DNA from: Sulfurovum sp.
Lineage (GTDB): Bacteria; Campylobacterota; Campylobacteria; Campylobacterales; Sulfurovaceae
DNA length: 50,028 nt
Assembly: GCA_016744875.1 (NCBI GenBank)
Contig: JADGDL010000013.1
Coordinates: forward strand, 1-50,028
Direction: 5' to 3'
Shown here: positions 42,200 to 50,028 of the stretch, piece by piece
Layout: each line of letters opens with the position of its first letter
How positions within the stretch are numbered: the stretch's first letter is position 1
Translations under genes and position numbers: made by a program
Notes under the pieces: generated by a model
What the model was told of the DNA's origin: nothing
The model's database searches: none
Seen by the model: only the letters and a program-made list of their open reading frames with translations

Positions 42200-44371
42200 A
42201 TGGAAAATATAAATAAAATGCGTTCAGATATCTTATTACAAACCCTGAGTTTGTTTTCAAGCAGATATGCAAAAGCTATCTCTTTTGAAGCTTTAACTAC
42301 AGGGTTACCTGCTTCATTAGATACTGATATCCCAGATCTTCTTTCGTTTTCTCAGGCAAATATACTTTTTTCCAGAGCAGCAAAACGTGCAGGATTTAAA
42401 AGCTCTTTAGTAAATAGAGAGCTTTCCACCATACTTGAATTACATTTACCTATGATCCTACTTTTAGCACACGGACAGTCTTGTATCTTAGAAGCCTTTA
42501 GTGATGATAGGAAAAGTGTAAAAGTAATATATCATGGCGATACGATACTTGAAGAGTGGATTGAAGTAGAGAATCTTGATGAAGAGTATCTCGGGTATGC
42601 CTTTTTATTGAAAGAAGAGATAGCCAAAGAGGAACAGACAAGTTTTGTGCATAAACAGCATAAAAAGCATTGGTTTTGGGATACACTGAAACTCTCTCTA
42701 CCTATCTATAAAGATGTGTTACTTGCTTCACTGTTGGTAAACCTTTTTGTACTTGCTTCTCCACTCTTTACTATGAATGTATATGACAGAGTCATCCCAA
42801 ACAATGCCACAGAGACATTAACGGTTTTTGCCATAGGTGTGATCATCGTCTATATCTTGGATGGATTTTTGAAGTTTTTTCGTACACAGATGCTTGAAAT
42901 TGCTGCAAAAAAGAGTGATGTAGTGATGTCATCTCTTATCTTTGAAAAGGTCCTTGATCTTAAAATAGCTATGCATCCTAAATCTGTAGGTTCTTTTGCC
43001 AGTAACATACGGGATTTTGATGCGATCCGATCTTTTTTAACCAATTCTACGATGGCACTGGTCATTGATCTTCCTTTTGCTGTGATCTTTTTACTTGTCA
43101 TCTATTATATTGGTGGTGCTATAGTGCTCATCCCTATAGTGATGATGTTACTCATCTTGATTTATGCATGGATGATAAAAGAACCGCTCAAAGAGAGTAT
43201 TGAAAGTACGCATGAAGCTTCTGCAAAGAAAAATGGTATTTTGATCGAAACACTTAACAATATAGAAACGATCAAAACACAGGGAATGACAGGGCATACT
43301 CAGTGGAACTGGGAAGAAAGTGTAGGAGAGATAGCACAAAAGAGTCTTAGATCACGTATGATATCTGCCACTGTTCCTACAGTCACAGGGTTTTTAGTAC
43401 AACTCAATACGGTATTGATCGTTATTTATGGCGTATACTTGATAAAAGAACTTGAATTGACAATGGGTGGTTTGATCGGTGTTGTTATCTTGGCATCCCG
43501 TACAGTTGCTCCTATGGGACAAGTGGCAGCACTTCTTACAAATTACAGTGATGCCAGATCTGCTTATGATGTGATCAATACGATAACATCACAACCAATG
43601 GAGAGACTTTCTGATCAGCATTTTATAGAAAGAGAAGGGTTTAAAGGAAAGATCGAATTTAAAAATGTCACTTTTTCTTATCCTGAAACTGAAGTTCCAG
43701 CACTCAAAGATGTCTCTTTTGTCATTAATCCAGGTGAACATGTCGGTATTATAGGTAGGATAGGGTCAGGAAAAAGTACGATAGAAAAACTGATCCTTAA
43801 ACTATATGATCCTGATGAAGGATCCATTCTTATAGACGATGTAGATATTGTACAGATCGATCCTGCAAGATTACGTAAATATATAGGGTATGTCAGTCAG
43901 GATATAGCACTCTTTAGAGGTACGATAAAAGAGAATATTTTAAATCGTGCACCTCGTATCAGTGATGAGAAGTTACTTGAAGTTGCTCATTTAAGTGGTG
44001 TAGATGAATTTGTCAGAAGGCATCCCTCCGGATACAATATGCCAATTGGAGAACGTGGACAAGGACTCTCTGGAGGACAAAGACAAAGTGTCGGAATCGC
44101 ACGGGCATTGATATCTGATGCGCCGTTAATGTTACTTGATGAACCGACAAATGCACTGGATCAATTGAGTGAATCCCAACTCATGTTACAGTTTGAGAAG
44201 ACTTTTGAAAAAAGAACATTGATTCTTGTGACACAAAAACTTGGGTTACTTGCGCTTACAGAACGTGTTATTGTAATGCATGAGGGTGGTGTACATTTAG
44301 ATGGAAAACGAGAACAAGTGATCAAAGCCCTGAAGGGAAAGACTATAGAGGGGAAGACAGATGAAGCCTAA
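42200..44371 (+). CDS. lapB: type I secretion ABC transporter (LapB/HlyB type)
   Basis: The inner-membrane exporter of the adhesin system, 723 residues. The N-terminal domain (1-130) is a C39-peptidase-like fold without the catalytic Cys, as in transporters of RTX substrates with uncleaved signals. Five to six membrane segments (about 160-430) precede an ATPase with Walker A GRIGSGKST (519-527), signature LSGGQRQ and Walker B PLMLLDEPTNALD. I use ATG 42200 rather than the TTG six bases earlier. The next gene overlaps it by 11 bases. Confidence 0.94.
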   Translation: MENINKMRSDILLQTLSLFSSRYAKAISFEALTTGLPASLDTDIPDLLSFSQANILFSRAAKRAGFKSSLVNRELSTILELHLPMILLLAHGQSCILEAFSDDRKSVKVIYHGDTILEEWIEVENLDEEYLGYAFLLKEEIAKEEQTSFVHKQHKKHWFWDTLKLSLPIYKDVLLASLLVNLFVLASPLFTMNVYDRVIPNNATETLTVFAIGVIIVYILDGFLKFFRTQMLEIAAKKSDVVMSSLIFEKVLDLKIAMHPKSVGSFASNIRDFDAIRSFLTNSTMALVIDLPFAVIFLLVIYYIGGAIVLIPIVMMLLILIYAWMIKEPLKESIESTHEASAKKNGILIETLNNIETIKTQGMTGHTQWNWEESVGEIAQKSLRSRMISATVPTVTGFLVQLNTVLIVIYGVYLIKELELTMGGLIGVVILASRTVAPMGQVAALLTNYSDARSAYDVINTITSQPMERLSDQHFIEREGFKGKIEFKNVTFSYPETEVPALKDVSFVINPGEHVGIIGRIGSGKSTIEKLILKLYDPDEGSILIDDVDIVQIDPARLRKYIGYVSQDIALFRGTIKENILNRAPRISDEKLLEVAHLSGVDEFVRRHPSGYNMPIGERGQGLSGGQRQSVGIARALISDAPLMLLDEPTNALDQLSESQLMLQFEKTFEKRTLILVTQKLGLLALTERVIVMHEGGVHLDGKREQVIKALKGKTIEGKTDEA

Positions 44372-45686
44372 ACTTTCAAAAGAAGATCATGAATTTGTGA
44401 ACAGTCTTAGTTCAGCTGTAGCAGAACATACACCTATTAGAGCACGATGGGTGTTGTACTTTTGGGTTTTTACAGTATTCCTTTTTATACTCTGGGCATC
44501 ATTGACACAGATCGATGAGATCACAAGAGGAGAGGGTGAAGTTGTACCAAGTGGTGAAAATCAGATGGTTCAGAATTTGGAAGGCGGTATTGTTAAAAAG
44601 ATCTATGTGAAGATCGGTGATACAGTTGAAAAAGGACAAAAGCTATTAAAAATAGATAATCTTAAATTTGAAGCGCAAAGAGGTTCAACAAACATTAAAG
44701 AGCTAGAATTAAAAGCAAAAATGATCCGTCTTAAGGCAGAGTCACAAGGAAAACTGTTTGATGTTTCAGATGAGATAGCAAATACCATACCGGTATTTAT
44801 ACAAAATGAACGGTCACTTTACGAGAGTAGACAAAATCAACTCAATATTAAAATTGCTGGGTTGGAAAACAAACGTACACAGAAAGAGCAGGAACTGAAA
44901 GAATTAACAGAAAAGATCATTCACTTAGAACGTATGGTGTTACTGATCGATGAAGAAGTAAGGATGATGGAACCTATGGTAGAACAAGGTGTAAAGTCTA
45001 AGGTAACTTTTATGAAATTGCAGAGAGAACAGAGTGGTGTGACAGAGGAATTAGGCAGTGCTAAAAATGCTATTCCTAGAATTGAAGCGGGCATCAGTGA
45101 GACTGTCAATACTATAGAAGAAGCAAAAATAAATTTCCAAAATGAAGCAAAAGAAGAACTGAATGAAGTGACAGCAGAAGTGATGAGGGTCAAAGAGAGT
45201 TTTCAGGCTTTAGACGATCAAGTTGAAAGAACCACTATCAAGTCTCCTATAAAAGGTGTGGTTCAAAAATTATTTATACAAACTATAGGTGGAGTGATCA
45301 AGCCTGGTGAAGACATAATAGAGATCGTACCTACGGATGAAATGCTCTGGATAGAAGTGAAAATAAAACCTTCTGATATCGCTTTTGTGTATCCTGGTCA
45401 AAAAGCAATAGTAAAATTTTCTGCTTATGATTTTGCTATCTATGGAAGTTTAGAAGGTGAGGTTGTGCATATCAGTGCAGATACACAGAAAGATAAAAAA
45501 GAAAATGCTTTTTATACTATTCATGTTAAAACAAAAAAGAATCATTTAGGTACCAGTGAAAAACCGTTAAAAATTATCCCAGGTATGACAGTAAATATAG
45601 ACATTATGACAGGGAAAAAGAGTGTCATGGATTATATATTGAAACCGATTTTAAAGGCTAAACAATATACCTTTACAGAAAGATAA
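44361..45686 (+). CDS. lapC: HlyD-family type I secretion adaptor (LapC type)
   Basis: A 441-residue periplasmic membrane fusion protein. One membrane segment (about 30-50) is followed by TQIDEITRGEGEVVPSG, typical of HlyD, then a lipoyl half-motif, a long coiled coil (about 110-280) and the second half with KSPIKGVVQKL and GGVIKPGEDIIEIVP, then a beta-barrel ending in MTVNIDIMTGKKS. It is coupled to the ABC gene, and together they have a separate promoter from the riboswitch-controlled outer-membrane part. Confidence 0.94.
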   Translation: MKPKLSKEDHEFVNSLSSAVAEHTPIRARWVLYFWVFTVFLFILWASLTQIDEITRGEGEVVPSGENQMVQNLEGGIVKKIYVKIGDTVEKGQKLLKIDNLKFEAQRGSTNIKELELKAKMIRLKAESQGKLFDVSDEIANTIPVFIQNERSLYESRQNQLNIKIAGLENKRTQKEQELKELTEKIIHLERMVLLIDEEVRMMEPMVEQGVKSKVTFMKLQREQSGVTEELGSAKNAIPRIEAGISETVNTIEEAKINFQNEAKEELNEVTAEVMRVKESFQALDDQVERTTIKSPIKGVVQKLFIQTIGGVIKPGEDIIEIVPTDEMLWIEVKIKPSDIAFVYPGQKAIVKFSAYDFAIYGSLEGEVVHISADTQKDKKENAFYTIHVKTKKNHLGTSEKPLKIIPGMTVNIDIMTGKKSVMDYILKPILKAKQYTFTER

Positions 45687-45730
45687 ATGTTATCAATGAT
45701 TTCTAAAACATTTGAGTGACATTCGTATGC

Positions 45731-45736
45731 TATAAT
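45731..45736 (+). promoter_or_regulatory. extended -10 promoter for riboswitch-TolC transcript
   Basis: TATGCTATAAT (TATAAT at 45731-45736) gives a transcript starting about 45743, just upstream of the GEMM aptamer. Confidence 0.65.
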
Positions 45737-45757
45737 TTTTTCAATTTTAACAATGAA

Positions 45758-45842
45758 GTTTTAAAAAAGCCAAACTACCCGTGAGGATAGGACGGAAAGC
45801 TACAGATCTTTTTATAAAGACCGCTGAGTTGCTAAAAATGTA
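45758..45842 (+). ncRNA. cyclic di-GMP-I (GEMM-I) riboswitch
   Basis: GCCAAAC is followed by a P1b stem with GUGA tetraloop (CUACCC/GGAUAG with one mismatch), then GGACGGAAAGCUA, then a P2 hairpin (GAUCUUU/AAAGACC with one mismatch) and GCUGAGUUGC. The order, spacing and GNRA loop are those of GEMM-I. The facing C and G replace the usual G and C, exactly as in the element at 7081-7160, so the two share one aptamer variant. It is followed by about 170 nt before the outer-membrane protein GTG. That spacer has a perfect palindrome (taggaaaattccta, 45894-45907) but no clear terminator. Confidence 0.87.
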
Positions 45843-46012
45843 TTAAAGACTTTAGATTGCTTAATAATTATTTGTAAGTGTATAACGTTGCTATAGGAAA
45901 ATTCCTACAGACCTATCATCTTATTAAATGATATATTACGATTTAATGGCCAAATTAATATATTTGTTGATTATTTAAATATATAAAAACAAAACAAGGC
46001 AAGGAGACGCCC

Positions 46013-47473
46013 GTGAATATAAAACCCCTATTAATCCCCGCAATATGCTTATTAAGTATAAGTAATGTACAAGCTACATCTCTAAAAACAGTTGTAAGTA
46101 ATGTTTTAGATAGTAATCCCGTTGTTATGGAAAGATTAAAAAACTATAATGCTACAAGAGAAGAGGTAGACATTGCAGAAGCAGGTTACTACCCTACATT
46201 AGACCTGCAAATTTCAGCAGGAAAAAAATATACAGGACGTATCTCAGGTGATGTCGCAGAAGATACCTATGATGTTTTTCAAAACTCTCTTATTCTTAGA
46301 CAAAATCTTTTTGATGGTTTCAGTACCCAGGAACAAGTAAATTATCAAAAGATGAGAACACTTGCAGCTTCATACAGTTACCTGGAAAAAGCAAATGATG
46401 TGACTTTACAGTCTATTAAAGTTTATCTTGATCTTTTTAAAGAACAGGAACTGCTTAACAATTCTAAGGTGAATGTTGATCATAATGAAAAGTTGTATGA
46501 AAAAGTACGTAAAGCTTTTGAAGCAGGATTAACAACACGTTCCGAAGTTAGTAAAATATTATCTTCTCTTTCTCTTGCAAAATCAAACATGATGGTACAG
46601 AAGAACAGGCTTGCTACAGCTATGTTCAACTTCAGAAGAGTAACTGGCTATCTTATCTCTATGAATGACATGCAAAAAGTTCATTTTGATCTGACGTTGC
46701 CTCGCAGCTTAGAAGATGCAACTATGTATGCATTGGAGTATAATCCTTCATTATTGGTAGGTAAATACAACATTAAAGGTGCAGAAGCTCTTTACAAAGA
46801 GAGTAGCAGCCCATTCTTCCCAAAAGTAGATTTTGAAGTGTCAGGAAACTATAATGATAATTTTAGTGAATTCCAAGGCAAAGATGATCGTGTACAAGGT
46901 ATGTTCGTTCTAAGTTACAACCTCCTTAACGGTGGTGCAGATGAAGCAGCTAAGAGAAACAAATTAAGTAAGCTTAGTCAAGAGGTTGAAGTCACTAATG
47001 ATCTTAAGCGTCAAGTGGTTGAAGGTATGGATCTCTCTTGGGGTGCATATGAATTGGCTCTTGATCAAATGCCTTTTTTAAACAGTTATAATCAACAGAG
47101 TGCAGATACTCTTAAACTTTATTCAAAAGAGTATGACCTAGGGGAACGTTCGCTACTTGACCTTCTTTCAGCAGAAAATGATCTTAAACGTGCAAAAGAT
47201 GAATTAGCCAGTACTAAATTCAGTCTACTACTTTCAAAATATAGAATTCTTGATGCTATGGGCTTAACAGTTGCCTCTATCATGGGAGATGTGGAAGCGT
47301 ATTATCATAGAGTAGGTATCAATACCAATGGAGAACGTCCAGTGCAAGATACACTGCCTATCAGTTATGATCGTGATAGAGATGGTATTGTCAGTAATAA
47401 AGACAATTGTGCTAATTCTGCAGATAAAAGTGGTGTATATCCTTTCGGATGTGACCAGAAATTTACATTTTAA
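46013..47473 (+). CDS. lapE: TolC-family outer membrane protein with C-terminal thrombospondin type 3-like repeat (LapE type)
   Basis: The outer-membrane channel of the type I system, 486 residues with a signal peptide (about 1-22). Helical coiled-coil repeats and NPSLLVGKYNIKGAEALYKESS-type segments mark the TolC family. After the barrel/tunnel region a calcium-binding tail follows: DRDRDGIVSNKDNCAN (453-468) and FGCD, a thrombospondin type 3 pattern with a Cys pair. Such tails occur in OmpA-like proteins but are unusual on TolC. The GTG start has AAGGAG with seven bases spacing. It is the first gene under the riboswitch. Confidence 0.9.
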   Translation: MNIKPLLIPAICLLSISNVQATSLKTVVSNVLDSNPVVMERLKNYNATREEVDIAEAGYYPTLDLQISAGKKYTGRISGDVAEDTYDVFQNSLILRQNLFDGFSTQEQVNYQKMRTLAASYSYLEKANDVTLQSIKVYLDLFKEQELLNNSKVNVDHNEKLYEKVRKAFEAGLTTRSEVSKILSSLSLAKSNMMVQKNRLATAMFNFRRVTGYLISMNDMQKVHFDLTLPRSLEDATMYALEYNPSLLVGKYNIKGAEALYKESSSPFFPKVDFEVSGNYNDNFSEFQGKDDRVQGMFVLSYNLLNGGADEAAKRNKLSKLSQEVEVTNDLKRQVVEGMDLSWGAYELALDQMPFLNSYNQQSADTLKLYSKEYDLGERSLLDLLSAENDLKRAKDELASTKFSLLLSKYRILDAMGLTVASIMGDVEAYYHRVGINTNGERPVQDTLPISYDRDRDGIVSNKDNCANSADKSGVYPFGCDQKFTF

Positions 47474-47483
47474 GGGATAAAAG

Positions 47484-47999
47484 ATGATGAAAAAAATATT
47501 AATGACCACTTTGATAACAAGTACTTTTGCTTTAGCTTCAGAACTTTACACTACATCAAAAAATATTGATACTGGAATTACGAACACCTTAAACAGCAAT
47601 ACATTGATAGGCAAAAAAGCATTTGCTCATACTTCAGTTTATTTTGATGAAAATGGTATGACAAAAGCATCACAGGATAAACTTCACTCAATACTATCCC
47701 AGACACAGAGAATTCAATATATAAGTATTATGGGACATAGTTCAGAGGCCTTTGATGCTTCTCACAGTGTCAAACTTAGTGCATGGGCAGAGTTTTGGCA
47801 GAATCTTGGATCCAGTACTATGTCTTCAACCAAAACTGTAAATGATCGTCTCCATGTTGTCTATGAGTATCTTCAAAATAATAATGTTCCAGCAGCAAAA
47901 ATTTATAATGAAAATAGAATGGATGCAGACCCCGTATCAACTGAAGCAACTTCAGAGGGTAGAGCACTTAATAACCGTGTGGATGTAGTAATTTACTAG
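47484..47999 (+). CDS. OmpA/Pal-like outer membrane associated protein
   Basis: A 171-residue protein with a signal peptide (about 1-18) and an OmpA-like peptidoglycan-binding domain (about 49-171): TSVYFDENGMTKASQ, IQYISIMGHSSEAFD, and SEGRALNNRVDVVIY with the conserved Arg. It is 10 bp after the TolC gene. An insert with HSVKLSAWAEFWQNLG interrupts the fold. It may tie the channel or the adhesin to peptidoglycan; this is inference from operon position. Confidence 0.85.
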   Translation: MMKKILMTTLITSTFALASELYTTSKNIDTGITNTLNSNTLIGKKAFAHTSVYFDENGMTKASQDKLHSILSQTQRIQYISIMGHSSEAFDASHSVKLSAWAEFWQNLGSSTMSSTKTVNDRLHVVYEYLQNNNVPAAKIYNENRMDADPVSTEATSEGRALNNRVDVVIY

Positions 48000-48018
48000 T
48001 AATTAAAAAATATATTAA

Positions 48019-48050
48019 GCATTTTTAAGAAAATAATATCTTAAAAATGC
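48019..48050 (+). other. 12-bp hairpin between OmpA-like gene and adhesin
   Basis: 48019-48030 and 48039-48050 form a perfect 12-bp stem (gcatttttaaga/tcttaaaaatgc) with an 8-nt loop. No U tract follows (gcatatc), so it is not a standard terminator. Confidence 0.8.
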
Positions 48051-48052
48051 GC

Positions 48053-48095
48053 ATATCATCTCATAAAGTAAAGGATATGCTTTATAAGATGATAT
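48053..48095 (+). other. 15-bp hairpin directly upstream of adhesin gene
   Basis: 48053-48061 pairs with 48087-48095 (9 bp) and 48063-48068 with 48080-48085 (6 bp), with one mismatch between and an 11-nt loop. 48051-48057 can instead pair with 48074-48080 (gcatatc/gatatgc), which would break this hairpin. The adhesin ribosome-binding site (AGGAG, about 48112-48116) starts 17 nt after it. Confidence 0.75.
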
Positions 48096-48123
48096 CAATA
48101 CTTAAAGTAGTAGGAGAAAGTAA

Positions 48124-50028
48124 ATGAAAAAAATTATTGGATATTTAAAAAATCTTGAAGGCACATTCTTTGCGAAGGACACAGCTGGAAATGTACGTGA
48201 AATAAACCCTGGTGATCCTATTTTTAGTGGCGAGATTTTGGTTGATGAAGAGGGAAGTAAGATCTTAGACTCAATACAAACAGAAAAAGTTAATGAATTA
48301 GATGCAAACAATAAAGAAGCTACTGTTGAGACTGAACTTTCTGGAAAGGATGATACTGAACCTGATAATCCTAAGACTACTCATCATGAAGATATAATCC
48401 ATAGTCATAGTTCCATACATAATATAGAGGCCTCCCTTGTAGATGCCGATTTCTTTCTTGAAAATGATGGCTTGGTCAGAGATGAACATAAGCATGAAAA
48501 AGATATTAATGCCCCACTTAGAAAAAATCCATTTTCTGATGATATAGAAAAAGATGACGCATTTTATCATATTCATGGAGGTGACAGACCACCTTTTATA
48601 ACGATAAATGATCGTATAGTCAGTGAAGATGATGGAACGATGACCTTTACTGTGACCTTAAGTAAAGTAACAGGTTCAGATGTTGTTTTTGATTACTACT
48701 CTTCAGATCTTGTACCTATAGATGCCCGAGAAGGTGTGGACTATACAGGAGTATCTGGCAGAGGCGTAATTAAAGGTGGTACTTTAACCACAACGATTAC
48801 TGTAAAGATCACAGAAGATTACTATAAAGAGGGAAATGAAGATTTCCTAATGAACCTTGTTCCAGTGAGTGGAAATATTGATGTTGAACAATCAGACCTT
48901 CAGGGTGTAGGAACCATAACAGATGCCGGTAGTACTACAACACCTCCAGAGGTGATTTCCCCTGTTGACGATACAATTTATGTACAACTTATCAAGAGTG
49001 ACAGTGTGACAGAAGGTGAAACACTCACTCATGGTGTACAACTGGTGGATGCCAGTGGCAATCCTATTTTACTAAAATCAGGAGAGAGTATTGAAGTAAC
49101 ACTACGTTATTCTGCTAACCCTGCTATAAATGGAGAAGATTTTACTGGTACCAGTAAAGTGACTATAGTTGGTACTGCTGCGGGTAACAATGTTGCTTCA
49201 TTTTCTAACCCAACGATAGATGATATCTTTGCAGAAGGTGTAGAATCATATACTATATCTGTTGCTGGTATTAGAGATGTTAATGATACTTTTGAAAAAG
49301 TATCTAATAAAGGTAGTGTTATCACCGGAACGATAACAGATAACCAGGGTACACCAAACATACAACCAGATGGTCCAGAAGCTGATGATGAAGTAGTGAT
49401 CATTAAGTTGGTCGCATTAGATGAGAATGAAGATCCTATATTGGATGCTTCAGGTAACTATACTTTTGATAACATAGTTCGCGAGGGCTCTCCTGGTAAT
49501 TATATGGCCATAGCATTTGGCCCAGGAGAGACTACATTTTCGCCTACTACAAAACTTGATGTGCAAGTAGGTACGATAGATCTGACTTTTGCTGACACAA
49601 CAGCTGTAGGTACGAGGGTACAAACAGCTGAGAATGGTACAGAAGATTACAACAATACTGCACAGCCGACTGTGACTCTTGGAACTGTAATATCTACAGA
49701 TACTTTCGATGATTATATGTCAGATAATGCTGAGATATATACTATCTCTATAACAGACCTTAGTTATGCACCTACAGAAGGTGGATATGAAGATGTGCAG
49801 ATAGATACATCTCCTGTGAATACATTGATCATTGATGATAGTGGAACTGCGGGTAACGATATAAATGGTATAGAAGATGAAGATAATGATGCAGTTAATG
49901 CAGAAACAACACAGGATATTGTACAGATAAAACTTGTAGCACTTGATTCTGCTGGTAATCCGATCTTTTCAAATGACGGTATTACTTATACCTTCGTAAA
50001 TGAGGTCAATGAAGATGATGCTGCGAAT
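48124..50028 (+). CDS. giant LapA-like adhesin with N-terminal retention module, 3' truncated by window
   Basis: An open frame of 635 codons that runs off the window end. There is no signal peptide; the first 40 residues (GYLKNLEGTFFAKDTAGNV..., GDPIFSGEIL) match the retention module of LapA-type adhesins, which holds the protein in its TolC channel during type I secretion. A His- and Asp-rich linker follows (about 87-153, 13 His), then Calx-beta-like domains of about 110-170 residues starting near residues 156, 285, 428 and 602, with VIIKLVALDENEDPILDASG and VQIKLVALDSAGNPI as related starts. No di-Ala LapG site is seen in the linker. It is the substrate of the transporter upstream. Confidence 0.9.
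   Translation, partial: MKKIIGYLKNLEGTFFAKDTAGNVREINPGDPIFSGEILVDEEGSKILDSIQTEKVNELDANNKEATVETELSGKDDTEPDNPKTTHHEDIIHSHSSIHNIEASLVDADFFLENDGLVRDEHKHEKDINAPLRKNPFSDDIEKDDAFYHIHGGDRPPFITINDRIVSEDDGTMTFTVTLSKVTGSDVVFDYYSSDLVPIDAREGVDYTGVSGRGVIKGGTLTTTITVKITEDYYKEGNEDFLMNLVPVSGNIDVEQSDLQGVGTITDAGSTTTPPEVISPVDDTIYVQLIKSDSVTEGETLTHGVQLVDASGNPILLKSGESIEVTLRYSANPAINGEDFTGTSKVTIVGTAAGNNVASFSNPTIDDIFAEGVESYTISVAGIRDVNDTFEKVSNKGSVITGTITDNQGTPNIQPDGPEADDEVVIIKLVALDENEDPILDASGNYTFDNIVREGSPGNYMAIAFGPGETTFSPTTKLDVQVGTIDLTFADTTAVGTRVQTAENGTEDYNNTAQPTVTLGTVISTDTFDDYMSDNAEIYTISITDLSYAPTEGGYEDVQIDTSPVNTLIIDDSGTAGNDINGIEDEDNDAVNAETTQDIVQIKLVALDSAGNPIFSNDGITYTFVNEVNEDDAAN

Noticed and set aside
49174..49185. TAAG tetrapeptide in the adhesin (residues 351-354), like the LapG cleavage site of LapA
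   Set aside because: It lies inside a Calx-beta-like domain, 300 residues after the retention module, not in the linker where LapG cuts. Probably chance.
48102..49403. Minus-strand reading frames within the adhesin region
   Set aside because: They are shadows of the long plus-strand adhesin frame, which is open for 635 codons, has a good ribosome-binding site and clear domains.
1..50028. Window as a closed circle joining the two adhesin ends into one gene
   Set aside because: The content (hisS, tmk, coaD, purine and folate genes) is chromosomal and nothing shows overlap of the two ends; only sequence beyond the borders could decide.
1..50028. tRNA, rRNA, CRISPR arrays, insertion sequences or prophage
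   Set aside because: I found no T-arm-like GGTTCGAATCC, no rRNA-like stretch, no regularly spaced repeats, no transposase or integrase and no terminal inverted repeats.

Overview
This window looks like chromosomal DNA of a low-GC Campylobacterota (former Epsilonproteobacteria), most like the Sulfurovum/Sulfurimonas group. The grounds are A+T-rich non-coding DNA, the run sppA - aminofutalosine deaminase (futalosine menaquinone pathway) - aroQ - M24 peptidase - folK - flhF that I remember from this phylum, several small periplasmic c-type cytochromes, and promoters with a good -10 (often TGnTATAAT) but no convincing -35. I see no tRNA, rRNA, CRISPR array, transposase or phage gene.

Layout. 1-345 is the 3' end of a calcium-binding RTX-type secreted protein. 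446-5303 (minus) holds hisS, tmk, coaD, ubiX, truD and a small copper/sulfur-type membrane protein. 5383-6308 (plus) holds a TerB-like protein, acylphosphatase and a Cys-rich mini-protein. 6350-7160 (minus) is a DUF4382 lipoprotein behind a cyclic-di-GMP (GEMM-I) riboswitch. 7254-12460 holds msrA, thioredoxin, a two-component system with a small cytochrome, a cytochrome c, and three paralogous secreted proteins that look like cytochromes without the haem motif. 12572-18464 (minus) is a Cus-type Cu(I)/Ag(I) RND efflux system with a lipoprotein rich in MKCxxGKCG motifs. 18649-18795 is a strongly base-paired RNA candidate. 18843-22244 (plus) holds DUF4395, an Rrf2 regulator, a PLP sulfhydrylase and a CAP-domain protein. 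22248-24309 (minus) holds sppA and mqnX; 25265-30406 (plus) holds aroQ, pepQ, folK, flhF, a FliN/FliY-like SPOA protein, mnmA and a DsrE-like protein. 30442-41985 (minus) holds a metal permease, an L,D-transpeptidase, crcB, plsC, purQSC, ctpA and a MoxR-DUF58-transglutaminase operon. 42200-50028 (plus) is a complete type I secretion system and the first 635 codons of its giant LapA-like adhesin.

How the parts work together. The most striking theme is a c-di-GMP-controlled surface adhesion system. An ABC transporter and HlyD adaptor are followed by a GEMM-I riboswitch that heads the TolC-type outer-membrane protein, an OmpA-like protein and a retention-module adhesin. A second riboswitch with the same variant core (C-G in place of G-C next to the ligand site) heads the lipoprotein gene at 7012. 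The second theme is copper: the Cus pump, its lipoprotein and a distant membrane protein share an unusual CxxGKCG motif. The third is reduction of the flagellar locus: flhF and a SPOA-domain protein remain between folK and mnmA, where relatives carry a longer flagellar gene run.
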